DNA of 64,000 nt, from positions 4,681,416 to 4,745,415 of the forward strand of contig NC_022571.1 of assembly GCF_000473995.1 (NCBI RefSeq). Reading direction: 5' to 3'. This document shows positions 26,979-35,203 of this stretch, piece by piece. This stretch comes from Clostridium saccharobutylicum DSM 13864 (lineage in GTDB: Bacteria; Bacillota; Clostridia; Clostridiales; Clostridiaceae). Each line of letters begins with the position of its first letter. Position 1 is the first letter of the stretch. The notes below the pieces were generated by a model, which worked only from the letters and a program-made list of their open reading frames with translations, made no database searches and was not told the origin of the DNA. The position numbers were made by a program, and so were the translations under genes.

Positions 26979-28253
26979 TTATACTGTAATTGTATATGTT
27001 TTAGGTGTTACATAATATAATTTTCCTGTAGTCTTTGAAAATACAGATATAGACGCTCTTACATTAAAATCTCCACTGCCTGTAACTGTATATCCATTTT
27101 GTAAATCTCCTGATATATAAGCATCCATTCCATTTAATGTAACATAAATATCTTTTTTAACAATACATTCTTCTCCATTTATTGTTACAGTTTCTGTACC
27201 TGGAGTAAAGTTTAATTTAGGTTTTATAACTCCATCTGCTTTATAATCATTAAATGTAATTTGCGTATCTACACTATATTGGCTATCTATAATATCTTGG
27301 AAAGTCTTTGATGCTGTACTTCCACCATTTGATGAATTTCCACCACTTGAAGAATGTCCACTACCAGATGAAGATGAGCCTCCGCTACCTGATGAACTTC
27401 CACCACTATTTGACGTATTTTCATCTCCTGATGAGTTTCCATCATTGCTCTTAGTTATTATAGTTCCAGAAGATGTAAATGTTAAAGTTGGAGTAGGTAT
27501 ATTATTACCTATCGCTGCTCCACTTGCATCAAAAGTATAAGTTACACCGTTGATAACAACGTTACCTGTTTGCATTGCTCCTGATTGTGCTAAGCAATAT
27601 ACTTTTCCATCTACTTCAATTACACCTGTTTTCATTGCTCCTGATACATCTGCAAAGTACCATGTTCCATTATCGTTAATCCAACCTGTTTTCATAGCTC
27701 CTGATGATTGTAGATAGTACCATGTTCCATTATTATTCATCCAGCCTGTCTTCATTGCTCCTGATGATTGTAAATAATACCATGTTCCATTATCATTTGC
27801 CCAACCTGTCTTCATCGCTCCTGATGATTGTAGATAATACCATATTCCATTATCATTTGCCCAACCCGTCTTCATCGCTCCTGATGATTGCAAATAATAC
27901 CATGTTCCATTATCATTTGCCCAGCCTGTCTTCATTGCTCCTGATGATTGTAGATAGTACCATGTTCCATTATCATTCACCCAACCTGTTTTCATAGCTC
28001 CTGATGATTGTAAATAATACCATGTTCCATTATCATTTGCCCAGCCTGTCTTCATCTTTCCAGCTGAATCAAAGTTATACCAAGTCCCATCAACTTGCTT
28101 CCAACCTACAGCATTTCTGCCACTTTCACTCCAACTCCAATTATTTTGCCAGTCTTGTTTCCAACTAGCATATGCACCTGTTTGAAATACAGAACCTATT
28201 GTTAAAGTTGCAAGTGCTGCTGCAACTAATTTTTTAATTTTAAAACTTCTCAT
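26979..28253 (-). CDS. Secreted cell-wall-binding repeat protein (operon copy 2, gene 3)
   Basis: The 424-residue protein has a signal peptide (1 to about 29, GAYASWKQ) and about ten wall-binding repeats (about 30-245). Seven repeats are nearly identical (GWANDNGTWYYLQSSGAMKT). A linker rich in Ser, Gly and Asn (about 258-312) leads to a C-terminal domain of about 110 residues with QDIIDSQYSVDTQITFNDY and NGEECIVKKDIYVTLNG. This domain differs from that of the paralogue at 21040, so the third genes share the anchor and diverge in the tail. The coding DNA holds 60-bp tandem repeats between about 27640 and 28060. RBS GGGGAG precedes the ATG. Confidence 0.85.
   Translation of the reverse strand: MRSFKIKKLVAAALATLTIGSVFQTGAYASWKQDWQNNWSWSESGRNAVGWKQVDGTWYNFDSAGKMKTGWANDNGTWYYLQSSGAMKTGWVNDNGTWYYLQSSGAMKTGWANDNGTWYYLQSSGAMKTGWANDNGIWYYLQSSGAMKTGWANDNGTWYYLQSSGAMKTGWMNNNGTWYYLQSSGAMKTGWINDNGTWYFADVSGAMKTGVIEVDGKVYCLAQSGAMQTGNVVINGVTYTFDASGAAIGNNIPTPTLTFTSSGTIITKSNDGNSSGDENTSNSGGSSSGSGGSSSSGSGHSSSGGNSSNGGSTASKTFQDIIDSQYSVDTQITFNDYKADGVIKPKLNFTPGTETVTINGEECIVKKDIYVTLNGMDAYISGDLQNGYTVTGSGDFNVRASISVFSKTTGKLYYVTPKTYTITV
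27640..28060. repeat. Tandem 60-bp repeats inside the wall-binding gene
   Basis: Seven consecutive 60-bp units (period visible at the start of every line from 27661 to 28021, such as CCATGTTCCATTATCATT) differ at only a few bases each. The near identity at the DNA level suggests recent expansion or homogenisation and a length-variable site. Confidence 0.85.
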
Positions 28254-28286
28254 TATTATTTTACACTCCCCGTTTTTTTATTATCA

Positions 28287-29882
28287 TTAACGTACTTTAT
28301 TTATAAAATTCTTTTTTATCATTGGTGTAAGTAATAACAGACCTATAACTGAAGTTATTACTCCTGCTACCCATAAGTTTATTAAGAAATGTTTCATTAT
28401 AATAGCAATAACATCCTTAAAATAAACTGTATTAACATTGATGTTTTCATAAAATTTTGAAATATATCCACCAAAGAACACTGTAAATAAAATCAATCCA
28501 GATACCAAAAATGCACTACCTATACTTCTTAAGCTTAGATAAACTTTTCCATTATTTAATTTAATTAAAGCTAAAATCAATATAATAGGCATAATCATAA
28601 ATGCCCAAAACATTTTATAAAAGATTGATGTTATTTTAGCTACTGCTTGTAATTTATTAGATTCCATTAATTTGTTTAAATTTATTTTTTGAATCTCATT
28701 ATCTATACGAGTTCCTACTTCATCTAATAATGTATTTTTTATAGTATTTAATTTTTGGTCAGTACTTGTACCGTCATCAGTTATTATTGAATTTATAATT
28801 TCACCTTTTAACTTATCTATAAAAGATACGCCTTTACTTTCTCCATTTGAATCATTTTGAACACTACCAATTTTCTCATTATTTTGTCCAGATAATTCAG
28901 CATTGCTAGAATCTTGGTTCATACTATTGTACGTTCCGTCAGCAGTTTGACTTTGATTTCCATTAGATACACTCCCAGAAGTTTGACTTTGATTATCTGA
29001 AGTTGTTACAGAACTATTAGTATTATTATTACCATTATCAGTTTGCTGAGAAGTTTTGCTTTGGCTACCCTTAGACGTCGTTGCAGAAGAATTGTTACTT
29101 GATGAAGATTGTGGTGCGTCATCTATTGTTATCCCATACCCCTGCAATATCTTCAAAGCTTGTTCGTCCGTGATACCTTTTTCAGCCATTTTTTGTCTTG
29201 CTTGTTCTTCTGTTAATCCTTTTTCTTTCAATATGCTTTTAATCTTAGATTGTGCTTCACTAGAAGTCATCAGTCTTTCCATAGATATTGAATCTTGTCC
29301 ATATTTTGAATTATCCTTAACAACCATCATGTTATCAAAACTTAATTTATTTCTATCTATCCTCTTATTTTCATATTGTAATGCATTGTTCATATATATC
29401 ACTTTTTCAGATTGTGGTTCGTATTTATAAAATGATACATTTGTAGGTTGTATGTCTATGTTGTTATTAAACGATAAATCATCTTTTGATGGACTTACAA
29501 GATTATTTACAATAGTATTTAAAATTTTTGTAATCCTCTGTTTATATATTTCCGTATTTATAGGTGCTACATTATTCTCTCCAGTTTTTAAATACTGCAC
29601 CAAACCAGTAATTACATTATCTGCTTCGTTTCTTATATCATCTTCTGTTATTATTTGCTCTTTAACATCATTACCAATATTTTTAGAACCTATTGCTGTA
29701 TCTATTTTGTCATATACAGATTGTTTAATCTGTGCATAAGTCCCCTCTTTGCTTAGAATATTTAAATATGTATTTTTATTCAATACAATACTATTAATAA
29801 ATATAGCTAACACTGAAAGCATAATACTAATAACTAACAATATTTGAGCAATTATATTTATATATTTTTTTCTTCTTTTCAT
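28287..29882 (-). CDS. Membrane protein of unknown family (operon copy 2, gene 2)
   Basis: The 531-residue protein is a paralogue of the protein at 22138-23592. It has an N-terminal helix (about 10-32), an outside region with KEGTYAQIKQSVYDKID and TGLVQYLKTGENN, helical repeats of the type GLTEEQARQKMAEKGI (about 222-258), a longer Ser/Asn/Gln-rich low-complexity stretch (about 260-350), and three C-terminal helices with NVNTVYFKDVI in the last outside loop. The paralogue has NVNTDYLKDII at the same place. The conserved ends and variable middle suggest a scaffold with an extendable stalk. The reaction or ligand is unknown. The gap to the third gene is 33 bases. Confidence 0.75.
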   Translation of the reverse strand: MKRRKKYINIIAQILLVISIMLSVLAIFINSIVLNKNTYLNILSKEGTYAQIKQSVYDKIDTAIGSKNIGNDVKEQIITEDDIRNEADNVITGLVQYLKTGENNVAPINTEIYKQRITKILNTIVNNLVSPSKDDLSFNNNIDIQPTNVSFYKYEPQSEKVIYMNNALQYENKRIDRNKLSFDNMMVVKDNSKYGQDSISMERLMTSSEAQSKIKSILKEKGLTEEQARQKMAEKGITDEQALKILQGYGITIDDAPQSSSSNNSSATTSKGSQSKTSQQTDNGNNNTNSSVTTSDNQSQTSGSVSNGNQSQTADGTYNSMNQDSSNAELSGQNNEKIGSVQNDSNGESKGVSFIDKLKGEIINSIITDDGTSTDQKLNTIKNTLLDEVGTRIDNEIQKINLNKLMESNKLQAVAKITSIFYKMFWAFMIMPIILILALIKLNNGKVYLSLRSIGSAFLVSGLILFTVFFGGYISKFYENINVNTVYFKDVIAIIMKHFLINLWVAGVITSVIGLLLLTPMIKKNFINKVR

Positions 29883-29920
29883 TTAGCCTGCTAATCCCTC
29901 CTTAATTAGGATTAAACTCT

Positions 29921-29986
29921 CAATAACTTTTCACACGAAAATCTGCTTAGCAGACTATGTGTTTCTACGTTCTTTTAAAGTTATTG
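29921..29986 (-). promoter_or_regulatory. Structured intergenic RNA in operon copy 2
   Basis: CAATAACTTT (29921-29930) pairs with 29977-29986 and encloses an inner hairpin TCTGC-TTA-GCAGA (29942-29954) flanked by CACA/TGTG. It lies between gene 1 and gene 2 and could set their relative expression. Copy 1 has no equivalent at 23593-23675. Confidence 0.4.
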
Positions 29987-30037
29987 ACAGTTTTAACTTC
30001 ATTAAAATTTCCTCGTAAATTAAAATATATTGATTAA

Positions 30038-30697
30038 CTATACATTAACTCCTAATTCTGTTAAATAAGATTTAAGCTCATCATAACTATTAAATGAATT
30101 AAGTATATCAATTAATTTATTCCCATTATCAGAATCCATTTGAAGTATTATTTTATTATCTTTTTCAAGAGACACAGTTGTTTTCCCTAAACTATTTTTT
30201 CCGAACTTAACCTCACCATAAGACGCTTTAATCATATCAGCAGCTTTTTGTTCCTTAATTGATCTTGTAGAAGGATCTGTAGTATTATCAATATCCATTA
30301 ATTGATTTGCAACATCAGTAGCCATTGCTTTATAAGTATTAAAATTACCTTGATTTAAACTAGCATAAATTAAAGAAGAATTTAAAATTTCACCAATGCT
30401 AGCTCCATCTTTAATAGAATCAACAAGAATACTTCCTTCATCATATGAATTTAATTTTCCTTCAATTTTTTTATAATAATCAGAATCTTGATTAACAATA
30501 TCACTAACTTTTGTATCTTTATTAACATTTAAATTGCTTATTGGATTTCCACCAGCATAATACGTCCTTATTATTCCTTGTATTGCTGATTTTTGCTCAT
30601 TGCTTAATATATTATTTGCAGCAAACACTCCCACACAAGTACTAGAAGCTATTGTTAAACTTATAACACCAATTGATAATAATTTTTTCATTTGCAT
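30038..30697 (-). CDS. Small secreted protein of unknown family (operon copy 2, gene 1)
   Basis: The 219-residue protein has a signal peptide (MKKLLSIGVISLTIASSTCVGVFAAN). Its C-terminal part (about 168-210: KFGKNSLGKTTVSLEK, ILQMDSDNGNKLIDILNSF) aligns with the end of the 225-residue protein at 23676, and the two share the leader pattern KKLLSIG and the RBS context GGGGATAGAAT. The middle part is helical and more diverged. It begins the second three-gene operon. Nothing in it marks an enzyme; a secreted structural or signalling role is possible. Confidence 0.76.
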   Translation of the reverse strand: MQMKKLLSIGVISLTIASSTCVGVFAANNILSNEQKSAIQGIIRTYYAGGNPISNLNVNKDTKVSDIVNQDSDYYKKIEGKLNSYDEGSILVDSIKDGASIGEILNSSLIYASLNQGNFNTYKAMATDVANQLMDIDNTTDPSTRSIKEQKAADMIKASYGEVKFGKNSLGKTTVSLEKDNKIILQMDSDNGNKLIDILNSFNSYDELKSYLTELGVNV

Positions 30698-30864
30698 TTC
30701 ATTCTATCCCCTTTTAATTTATATAATTAAATTGTTTTATTAATCATATTATACTATACTTTTTATAAATATTTTTTAAAATAATTAATTTTATTCTATA
30801 AAAAATTAGGCTTTATATGAAAATATATAATATATATGTAATATTTGTCGTATATAGTCGTCAA

Positions 30865-30910
30865 AAAAATAATAGACCAAAATATGCAAGCATACTGGTC
30901 TATTATTTTT
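30865..30910. terminator. Terminator after the VanZ-like gene (bidirectional)
   Basis: A perfect 15-bp stem (30865-30879 with 30896-30910) is followed by a T-run on the minus strand. It is placed about 30 bases after the stop at 30943. Confidence 0.85.
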
Positions 30911-30942
30911 AATTATAAAACTAATAAATCACTCTAAAAAAT

Positions 30943-31437
30943 CTATTTTTTATTAGATATAAATCTTGGATAGATTTTGTAATACATTAAATAAAATAAA
31001 GTCAGTCCTATTAAAGCTCCTCCGAAATCTACTAGAATATCACTAACTAATGATGTTCTACCTGGTACAAATGATTGATGGAACTCGTCAGTTACAGCAT
31101 AGAATAAGCATATAAATAATATGTAAATTATTATACCTTTACCCTTTTTATTAAATCTAAAAAACATACCGCTTACTAAAATAGCTAATACCATATACAT
31201 AAATGCATGAGCATTCTTTCTAACTATATGATCTAATTTATTATCTTTTAATTGCTGTGTCTGAACAGTATTTTTATTAGTGTTAGTAGTTACATTAGAA
31301 TTTTGACTTGCCGCTTTATTTTCAATTAAATCAACTACTTTTGTGCTTTGTTCATGTGAGATTTCTCCATTATTACTTGACATATAAAATATAAATCCAA
31401 TCCAAAATATGCATAAAAGTATAACAATCTTTTTCAC
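30943..31437 (-). CDS. VanZ family membrane protein
   Basis: This 164-residue protein has four helices: an N-terminal helix (4-20), then after a polar outside segment (about 22-68) three more. The family signature is YAVTDEFHQSFVPGR followed by SLVSDILVDFGGALIG (about 118-148). The residues HIVRKNAHAFMYM before helix 2 are also typical. VanZ-like proteins are linked to glycopeptide tolerance in some strains, but their biochemical role is not settled and most are housekeeping paralogues. It is a single gene with its own terminator, next to but not clearly co-transcribed with the MNT/HEPN pair. Confidence 0.88.
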   Translation of the reverse strand: MKKIVILLCIFWIGFIFYMSSNNGEISHEQSTKVVDLIENKAASQNSNVTTNTNKNTVQTQQLKDNKLDHIVRKNAHAFMYMVLAILVSGMFFRFNKKGKGIIIYILFICLFYAVTDEFHQSFVPGRTSLVSDILVDFGGALIGLTLFYLMYYKIYPRFISNKK

Positions 31438-31489
31438 TATAATTTCCTCCGATTATTTTAAATTATCCGCTAAATATACAAAATACACA

Positions 31490-31885
31490 TTATATTAAAT
31501 TTCCTAAATTCTCAACTAACTCTCCTATTGCCTTAACATATTCATTTACTATTCTATTTGCAATTTCATTTGCTAAATTTTCATTATATATATGTGATGT
31601 AGAATTTCTATCTTCTAATAAACTAATCCAAACTTTATCATCAGATATTAAATTATTTACATATGCTTTTTTGTATATTGTACGTGGAAATGAATTTTCA
31701 AGAGTTACGCCTAAATATTTCATAAATTCTCTGAGTGCTTTATGAGTAAGCTCATATGTAAATTCAAATCTTTGGATTAAGCTGTCTCTTATTATATCGT
31801 TCTTTCCATCATATAGCTTACTTACTTCAACAAGTCTGTCATAAGCTTTTTTTAAGTTCATATATTTGAAATCAATGCTTCTCAT
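31490..31885 (-). CDS. HEPN-family partner of MNT nucleotidyltransferase (HepT/HI0074-like)
   Basis: The 131-residue all-helical protein fits the nucleotidyltransferase substrate-binding family (HI0074). It contains the HEPN ribonuclease motif R-x4-H-x-Y as RNSTSHIY (about 92-99), and FEFTYELTHKALREFM in the helix before. Proteins with this motif act as RNase toxins in HepT/MntA pairs, where the partner adds AMP to the tyrosine. The gene overlaps the upstream nucleotidyltransferase gene by 14 bases, which implies tight coupling. RBS AAGGAG stands 9 bases before the ATG. The toxin role is inferred from motif and partner. Confidence 0.82.
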   Translation of the reverse strand: MRSIDFKYMNLKKAYDRLVEVSKLYDGKNDIIRDSLIQRFEFTYELTHKALREFMKYLGVTLENSFPRTIYKKAYVNNLISDDKVWISLLEDRNSTSHIYNENLANEIANRIVNEYVKAIGELVENLGNLI

Positions 31886-32162
31886 AAATAACTACTCCTT
31901 CTTTTTTTACTTGATCTATAAATAAGTAATCATGTATATCTTTCATATCTGAAAAATCAAACTCTAATAAAGTTGTAGTATTCATCTCAACATCTTCAAT
32001 AAAATCTGCTATTGAGTTGTCACAATATACAGCTAAATCAATATCACTTTTAAATGAATTATCACCTCGTGCTCTTGATCCAAAAAGAATGACTTTACTA
32101 ATATATTCATATTTATGACATATAATCACTATTTCATCAACAATCTTTTGTTCTAAATTCAA
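31872..32162 (-). CDS. Minimal nucleotidyltransferase (MntA/HI0073-like)
   Basis: The 96-residue protein is a single pol-beta-type nucleotidyltransferase domain. It has the motif GS-x10-DxD as GSRARGDNSFKSDID, preceded by KVILF. In MntA/HepT systems this enzyme is the antitoxin that AMPylates the HEPN toxin. I place the start at TTG 32162, because AAGGGG lies 8 bases upstream; the longer GTG start (32171) would sit directly on the RBS. The gene precedes and overlaps the HEPN partner, the usual order for many such pairs. Confidence 0.82.
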   Translation of the reverse strand: MNLEQKIVDEIVIICHKYEYISKVILFGSRARGDNSFKSDIDLAVYCDNSIADFIEDVEMNTTTLLEFDFSDMKDIHDYLFIDQVKKEGVVIYEKH

Positions 32163-32526
32163 ATTTATCACCCCTTGGAAGTCCTAAACCTACTATTAAA
32201 TAATAATATTTTCTCATAATTATTTCACCTCTTCTAAATGTCTGTCATCTTAATTATATAAAGTTGTGAAATATATTGTGATTACATTATCTTTATCATT
32301 TAACTAGATTCAATTTCGTTTCTTCTGTTACTTATATTATATTCCATAACATACTTTTCTTAAACACAAAAATAGCACCAAACCTAAATTTAGTGCCATG
32401 CCTATATCCATAATTTTTTTAACCTTAAATATGCAAGTCAGAATTTCATAACTGACTTACATAAATAATCTTATCTGTACTTCCAATTTTTTATTTACGA
32501 AATTATGCTATATCTAACTCTTCTAA
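32163..32526. other. Gene-free spacer between galU and the MNT/HEPN pair
   Basis: It holds the RBS and presumably the promoter of the MNT/HEPN pair, and the galU terminator at 32365-32396. Nothing else is seen. Confidence 0.7.
32365..32396 (-). terminator. Terminator of galU
   Basis: On the minus strand the stem GCACTAAA...TTTGGTGC (32396-32389 with 32382-32375, one wobble pair) is followed by TATTTTTGTG. It lies about 130 bases after the stop at 32527. Confidence 0.65.
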
Positions 32527-33396
32527 TTATATTATATTTTTTAAATACTCCATAAAATCATCTTTAAGTTCAGGCTTTCTTAAAGCATACTCTACTGTTG
32601 CTTCTAAAAATCCTAATTTATCTCCAACATCGTATCTTCTGCCTTCAAAGTTATAAGCATACATAGCTTCATTTTTAGCAAGTTCTAATAATGCATCAGT
32701 AAGTTGAATTTCATTACCTTTACCTGGCTTAGTTTCCTCTAATATTTCAAATATTTTAGGCGTTACTATATATCTACCAAGTATTGCAATGTTAGATGGT
32801 GCATCTTCAGTTTTTGGTTTTTCAACTAAGCTCTTAACTTTACATACTCTATCTTCTATCTCAATTCCATCAACTATACCATATTTAGATACATTTTGAG
32901 GAGCAACATTTTGAACTCCTAATATAGTTGTCTTATATTCATCATAACAATCAATAAGTTGCTTTAAGCAAGGTTTCTCTTCATTATATACAATATCATC
33001 TCCAAGAAGAATTGCAAATGGTTCATTCCCAACAAAACTCTTAGCGCAATGAATAGCATGGCCTAATCCCTTAGGTTCCTTTTGTCTTATATAATGAATA
33101 TCAACCATATCTGATATGTCTTGAACCAATTCTAATAATTCATCTTTATTATTCTTTGCAAGCTCCATCTCTAGTTCAACAGATTTATCAAAATGGTCTT
33201 CTATGCACTTCTTATTTCTTCCAGTAATAATAAGAATCTCTTCAATTCCTGACTGAATAGCTTCCTCTATAATATATTGAATAGTAGGTTTATCAACTAT
33301 AGGTAGCATTTCCTTTGGTTGAGCTTTAGTTGCAGGTAAGAATCTTGTACCAAGACCTGCTGCTGGAATTATTGCTTTTCTTATTTTATTTGCCAT
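32527..33396 (-). CDS. galU: UTP--glucose-1-phosphate uridylyltransferase
   Basis: The 289-residue protein is full length for bacterial GalU/GtaB. It starts with KAIIPAAGLGTRFLPATKA and PKEMLPIVDKP (nucleotide-binding loop), has ILLGDD (metal site) and VEKPK (sugar-phosphate binding) in order, and ends with the family helix. It makes UDP-glucose in the cytoplasm for the initiating transferases and for wall polymers, using glucose-1-P from the phosphoglucomutase at 35204. RBS GGAGGAGAG lies upstream. It is a single gene with its own terminator. Confidence 0.95.
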   Translation of the reverse strand: MANKIRKAIIPAAGLGTRFLPATKAQPKEMLPIVDKPTIQYIIEEAIQSGIEEILIITGRNKKCIEDHFDKSVELEMELAKNNKDELLELVQDISDMVDIHYIRQKEPKGLGHAIHCAKSFVGNEPFAILLGDDIVYNEEKPCLKQLIDCYDEYKTTILGVQNVAPQNVSKYGIVDGIEIEDRVCKVKSLVEKPKTEDAPSNIAILGRYIVTPKIFEILEETKPGKGNEIQLTDALLELAKNEAMYAYNFEGRRYDVGDKLGFLEATVEYALRKPELKDDFMEYLKNII

Positions 33397-33909
33397 TTTA
33401 AACTCTCCTCCATAAAACTAAGTATTTTAATATTTTGCTTATAATTTTCTTTATATATAAATATTTAATCTTAATAATATAAATATATTGTATGTCTCTT
33501 ATCTTAACATATGCTTAACAGCATACCTAGTACCAAAATAAATTTTCTATGAAGCTATGTACATTATTATATACTACAACTTGTTCCATGAAAATAAGAT
33601 AAAATAACTTTTTATTTTCCTGCATTCCAAAAAACTTCTAAAGTGCAAAATCAATCTTTGGATTTAATTTACACACAAGCTTCAATTCCTCTCTAATACA
33701 TATTCACAGTGAATTTATTGAATTAATTTATCTTATCTATAGTATCGATTTTTGTAATATTTTGATATAAAAAAATTTATTAAATTGACTGAAATTTTAT
33801 TTAGTGAAGCGTATATATTAAGTATAAGACATATTCAAAAAAGTTTATTTTATGATCATAGAATAATCAAGACATATAAAAAATAAAAAGATTAAGGGGA
33901 ATGATAAAT
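33397..33909. other. Gene-free region between divergent genes
   Basis: It contains the upstream regions of galU (minus) and the replication-organizer-like gene (plus). A possible remnant of the G element end (GACATATTCAAAAAAG, about 33830-33845) is present. No gene and no clear promoter were identified. Confidence 0.6.
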
Positions 33910-34719
33910 ATGAGAGAAAGAAAATATGTAAAATTCAGAGTAGATATGTTTGATGATACTAAATTTAAAATAATAGATATGAAACCTGAAAGAGATCTTA
34001 TTCATTATGTTTGGACTAGACTTGTAATTTTAGCTGGAAAAGTTAACTTAGAAGGTGATTTATATCTTTCAAAAAATATCCCATATACAATAGAAACTTT
34101 ATCAATAGAATTTAATAGAAGTATTGATCAAATCAAATTAGCATTAGATGTATTAATAGAATTAGAAATGATTGAGTTCAGCGAAAATAAGATTTATAGA
34201 GTGAAAAATTTTGCAAAGCATCAAAACATAAAAGTTAATGATAAAATTAAATACAAGGTTAATGAAAATGATAAAAATAATGATAAAACTACCAAAAATA
34301 AGGAAGTTTCTGAAATTGAATCTGAAAAATGTAATATAATCGACAATAAAGATAACAAGACTGAAAATAAAACAAATCTAAATAAATTACAAACTGAAGT
34401 AAACACTAATATTAAAAATTATACTGTGAATAATTTAGGAACTAATTATATTGATGATGATTCTGGCAAACCCCATAATAATGTAAGTAATATAAAGCAT
34501 AAGTCTAACAGTAGTAATAATACTGATTCACATAATGATATTCCTATTACGCTACAAAGGAAAAAGACAAAAAAATCAAATAAGAACAGCAATATAAATA
34601 ATTTAATTAATATTATAGATGAAGATAGTGAGGATAATTTATTGTGTTTTTTTAGTGATGAAGTTGAAGAAAGATCTTTAGCTGAAGGGGAGCAAGTTAT
34701 TGGTGAGTGGTCTTTTTAA
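33910..34719 (+). CDS. Phage replisome organizer N-terminal domain protein (orphan)
   Basis: In this 269-residue protein, residues 1 to about 110 (RERKYVKFRVDMFDDTKFKI, ...TRLVILAGKVN..., ENKIYRVKNFAKHQNI) match the Phage_rep_org_N winged-helix domain, found in phage and plasmid replication initiators related to DnaD. The rest is a low-complexity Asn/Lys/Asp-rich tail without the usual C-terminal DnaD or DnaA-like domain, ending in an acidic stretch. No other phage gene is nearby, so it is either a phage remnant or a domesticated DNA-binding protein. ATG 33910 is 10 bases after AAGGGG; ATG 33901 would abut the RBS. Confidence 0.78.
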   Translation: MRERKYVKFRVDMFDDTKFKIIDMKPERDLIHYVWTRLVILAGKVNLEGDLYLSKNIPYTIETLSIEFNRSIDQIKLALDVLIELEMIEFSENKIYRVKNFAKHQNIKVNDKIKYKVNENDKNNDKTTKNKEVSEIESEKCNIIDNKDNKTENKTNLNKLQTEVNTNIKNYTVNNLGTNYIDDDSGKPHNNVSNIKHKSNSSNNTDSHNDIPITLQRKKTKKSNKNSNINNLINIIDEDSEDNLLCFFSDEVEERSLAEGEQVIGEWSF

Positions 34720-35203
34720 ATTTTCAGGCCTACGAGATGGTAGTAAGTACCTACTAAAAAACACAGTACCGTTCTTTTTTATCTTGTATGCTTTTTTGCT
34801 TTACATAAAAGTACAAAATATATCATTAATGAAAGATACATTAATAAATATGAATTAAAAAAGCAGAACCAATAATTATAAAAAATGAAACAAATACAAT
34901 GCCTAATGAATAGCATAATAAATTCCTCTTATTAGTTTCATCAACATACTATTTAGTTTTAGTATTTCAAAATAAAGATAAAAATATAACTGGAAATAAA
35001 ACTTTCAGTTACATAACATATCAAATATTCAATTTACACAAGTTATTCTACATTCTCTCTCTTAACAAAAAAATTGCACTAAATAATCTTTTAGTGCAAT
35101 CTTTGTAATTGGTGATTTTATGCTAGTACCTGCCCCCTTTGTGAGAAATACTTTCCAGAACTCGCTAGTCACAAATCCTAGTAATAACCTTGCGATTCCC
35201 TTA
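34720..35203. other. Gene-free region with possible gene remnant
   Basis: A minus-strand open stretch (34957-34841) encodes a plausible single-helix peptide tail, ETNKRNLLCYSLGIVFVSFF... ending at a TAA, but lacks a credible start and RBS; it may be a decayed membrane-protein fragment. A terminator lies at 35063-35100. Confidence 0.4.
35063..35100 (-). terminator. Terminator downstream of phosphoglucomutase gene
   Basis: The perfect 11-bp stem ATTGCACTAAA (35073-35083 with 35090-35100) is followed on the minus strand by TTTTTTTGTT. It is about 100 bases after the stop at 35204. Confidence 0.8.

Noticed and set aside
27704-27997. 97-codon plus-strand open frame with repeats
   Set aside because: It is the antisense shadow of the 60-bp tandem repeats of the wall-binding gene.
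27640-28060. CRISPR-like regular repeats
   Set aside because: The period is 60 bp without distinct spacers, in frame with a coding sequence of 20-residue wall-binding repeats.
30943-31437. Vancomycin resistance gene
   Set aside because: Only a VanZ-family protein is present, without vanHAX or a regulatory pair; VanZ-like proteins are common in Clostridium.
34841-34957. Possible small membrane protein on the minus strand
   Set aside because: The amino-acid pattern is protein-like but there is no start codon with RBS; kept only as a possible gene remnant.
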